Virus record (IMG/VR): IMGVR_UViG_3300009034_000064
Coordinates: 1-47,730 of that record
DNA: 47,730 bases
DNA from: a virus
Direction: 5' to 3' (one strand)
Made by a program: the position numbers and the translations under genes. Position 1 is the stretch's first letter, and every line of letters begins with the position of its first letter. The notes below the pieces were generated by a model. It ran no database searches, had not been told where the DNA came from, and saw only the letters and a list, made by a program, of their open reading frames with translations. Below, in pieces: positions 47,612 through 47,730 of the stretch.

Positions 47612-47730
47612 ATTGACCAAACTTCGGTCATTACAACTAATCCTACGCAGCCGAATTTTTGTCCGATAATAGAAAATCGCTATTTTTAACATAATTTTGA
47701 TTTTAGGTATTGACAAAAGAAAACAAATTT
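47612..47730. repeat. Direct terminal repeat, right copy
   Basis: Identical to bases 1-119; see the left copy. Joining the ends gives a 47,611-bp circle. It starts five bases after the stop of the amidotransferase gene, and its opening GACC/GGTC hairpin could weakly terminate that transcript, although no U-run follows. Confidence 0.95.

Overview
The window is a complete tailed-phage genome of the class Caudoviricetes. The first 119 bases (1-119) recur exactly at the end (47612-47730). This is how an assembler leaves a circular or circularly permuted molecule, so the unique genome is 47,611 bp. The DNA is AT-rich and very tightly packed, and most neighbouring genes overlap through ATGA or TAATG junctions. 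The virion genes look podovirus-like: terminase, portal, scaffold, HK97-fold-type capsid, tail tubular A- and B-like proteins and a giant internal/ejection-like protein, with no tape measure, tail tube or sheath gene. A lipobox lipoprotein suggests a diderm (Gram-negative type) host. A small winged-helix protein weakly recalls DUF1580, known mainly from Planctomycetes. The host is otherwise not determined. I saw no integrase, no phage RNA polymerase, no tRNA and no recognisable endolysin.

Layout. (1) 99-3246, plus strand: a sigma70-type promoter drives about 17 very small early genes, ended by a strong terminator. (2) 3266-20238, plus strand: a second promoter region leads into a double-HTH regulator and a cREC-type receiver protein. 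Nucleotide-metabolism genes (MazZ-like dATP/dGTP diphosphohydrolase, a deoxyribosyltransferase-like protein) follow. Then comes a replication and recombination block: metallophosphoesterases, a family A DNA polymerase split over two ORFs, VRR-NUC and PD-(D/E)XK nucleases, an AAA_24/Sak4-like ATPase, a putative ssDNA-binding protein and a primase-helicase. A lipoprotein and small DNA-binding proteins close the block. (3) 20227-43560, minus strand: the virion operon, read from about 43.8 kb leftwards, starting with an SPFH/band-7 protein and a membrane-anchored trypsin-like protease, then packaging, head, neck, tail and ejection genes, ending in a small holin-like protein. The two large operons converge and overlap by 12 bp. 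(4) 43571-44690: a control region with palindromes, about ten copies of TGTCCATAG in both orientations, and promoters. (5) 44698-47606, plus strand: a leaderless membrane mini-protein, an ImmA/IrrE-type metallopeptidase, an unknown protein behind a Shine-Dalgarno-masking hairpin, an amidoligase with zinc ribbons and a class II glutamine amidotransferase.

The parts most likely to be new biology are the amidoligase/amidotransferase operon, a 35-bp element shared by the starts of two distant operons (3289-3323 and 43800-43834), the repeat array at 44302-44641, two intergenic RNA folds (4021-4083 and 16270-16377), the split DNA polymerase, and an in-frame UGA in a small Cys-rich gene at 42770-43015. 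All functional names come from motif reading only; no database search was run.
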